Shown here: positions 63,920 to 64,000 of the stretch, piece after piece | Numbering within the stretch: the stretch's first letter is position 1 | Layout of the letters: every line of letters starts with the position of its first letter | Assembly: GCF_014646055.1 (NCBI RefSeq) | Contig: NZ_BMMS01000016.1 | Span: 155,464-219,463 of the forward strand | From: Wenjunlia tyrosinilytica | GTDB lineage: Bacteria > Actinomycetota > Actinomycetes > Streptomycetales > Streptomycetaceae | Length of the DNA stretch: 64,000 bases | Direction of reading: 5' to 3' | Program-made: the position numbers and the translations under genes | The notes under the pieces: generated by a model | The model's input: the letters and a program-made list of their open reading frames with translations, nothing else | Database searches by the model: none | What the model was told of the DNA's origin: nothing

Positions 63920-64000
63920 TGTTCGGCGGCGTCCTACTCTCCCACAGGGTCCCCCCTGCAGTACCATCGGCGCTGTAAGGCTTAGCTTCCGGGTTCGGAA
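63920..64000 (-). rRNA. rrf: 5S ribosomal RNA, 3' part
   Basis: The reverse complement reads TTCCGAACCCGGAAGCTAAG at the window edge and continues through GGGAGAGTAGGACGCCGCCG, characteristic actinobacterial 5S rRNA. About 80 of ~120 bases are present; the 5' third lies beyond the window. The 3' end is placed at 63920, with one or two bases uncertainty. 23S and 16S genes should follow to the right. Confidence 0.95.

Overview
The window looks like a chromosomal core segment of a Streptomyces-type actinomycete. It has very high GC content, strong third-codon-position GC, GTG and TTG starts, lipobox lipoproteins, and a gene order I recognise from Streptomyces coelicolor (recA-recX, gluABCD with its two-component system, miaB-miaA, dapF, a second Rel/Spo protein, hflX, ftsK-rimO-pgsA-cinA-clgR, and osaA-osaB). 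I saw no insertion sequence, prophage, CRISPR array or tRNA. One 5S rRNA, cut by the window edge, lies at the right end.

Layout, left to right. 1-1.3 kb: the 5' half of an IucA/IucC siderophore synthetase gene (minus strand), led by a small unknown ORF and a DtxR/DmdR-type iron box. 1.6-12.5 kb: a trypsin-like lipoprotein, HflX, a secreted M1 aminopeptidase, an RshA-type (p)ppGpp enzyme, DapF, a small membrane protein, MiaA, and a coupled pair of small proteins. 12.6-24.3 kb: a dioxygenase-like protein, MiaB, then a dense block of solute-sensing genes: an orphan TAXI-type binding protein, a Ser/Thr kinase fused to a GluB-like binding domain, the GluR-GluK two-component system and the GluABCD ABC importer. 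24.5-32.5 kb: an FAD monooxygenase, an RNase Y-like protein, a 910-bp repeat-bearing gap, RecX, RecA with an SOS promoter, an AI-2E family permease and a DUF3046 protein. 32.6-44.6 kb: a toroid-like protein, AzlCD with an AraC regulator, a subtilase with a Thr/Gly/Glu tail, the 1572-aa Lhr helicase, a Nei-like glycosylase, an SDR enzyme and a small membrane protein. 45-53 kb: Dps, ClgR, CinA C-terminal domain, PgsA, RimO, a RodZ-like HTH protein and FtsK, all on the minus strand. 53-64 kb: OsaB, the 1829-aa OsaA hybrid kinase with about ten tandem HAMP-like repeats, a divergent PP2C-type phosphatase with its own ATPase domain, a DegT-like protein that seems to lack the PLP lysine, and the 3' end of an rRNA operon.

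The most interesting unit is at 15.0-24.3 kb. Four kinds of solute-recognition protein lie side by side, and the kinase's extracellular domain is clearly a paralogue of GluB. This suggests that glutamate (or a related amino acid) is sensed in parallel by a receptor kinase and a histidine kinase beside the importer. Other points for a second look are the iron-box small ORF, the DegT-like protein, the altered synthetase motif of RshA, a leaderless promoter with a TetR-like palindrome before the SDR gene, and several short-unit tandem repeats.
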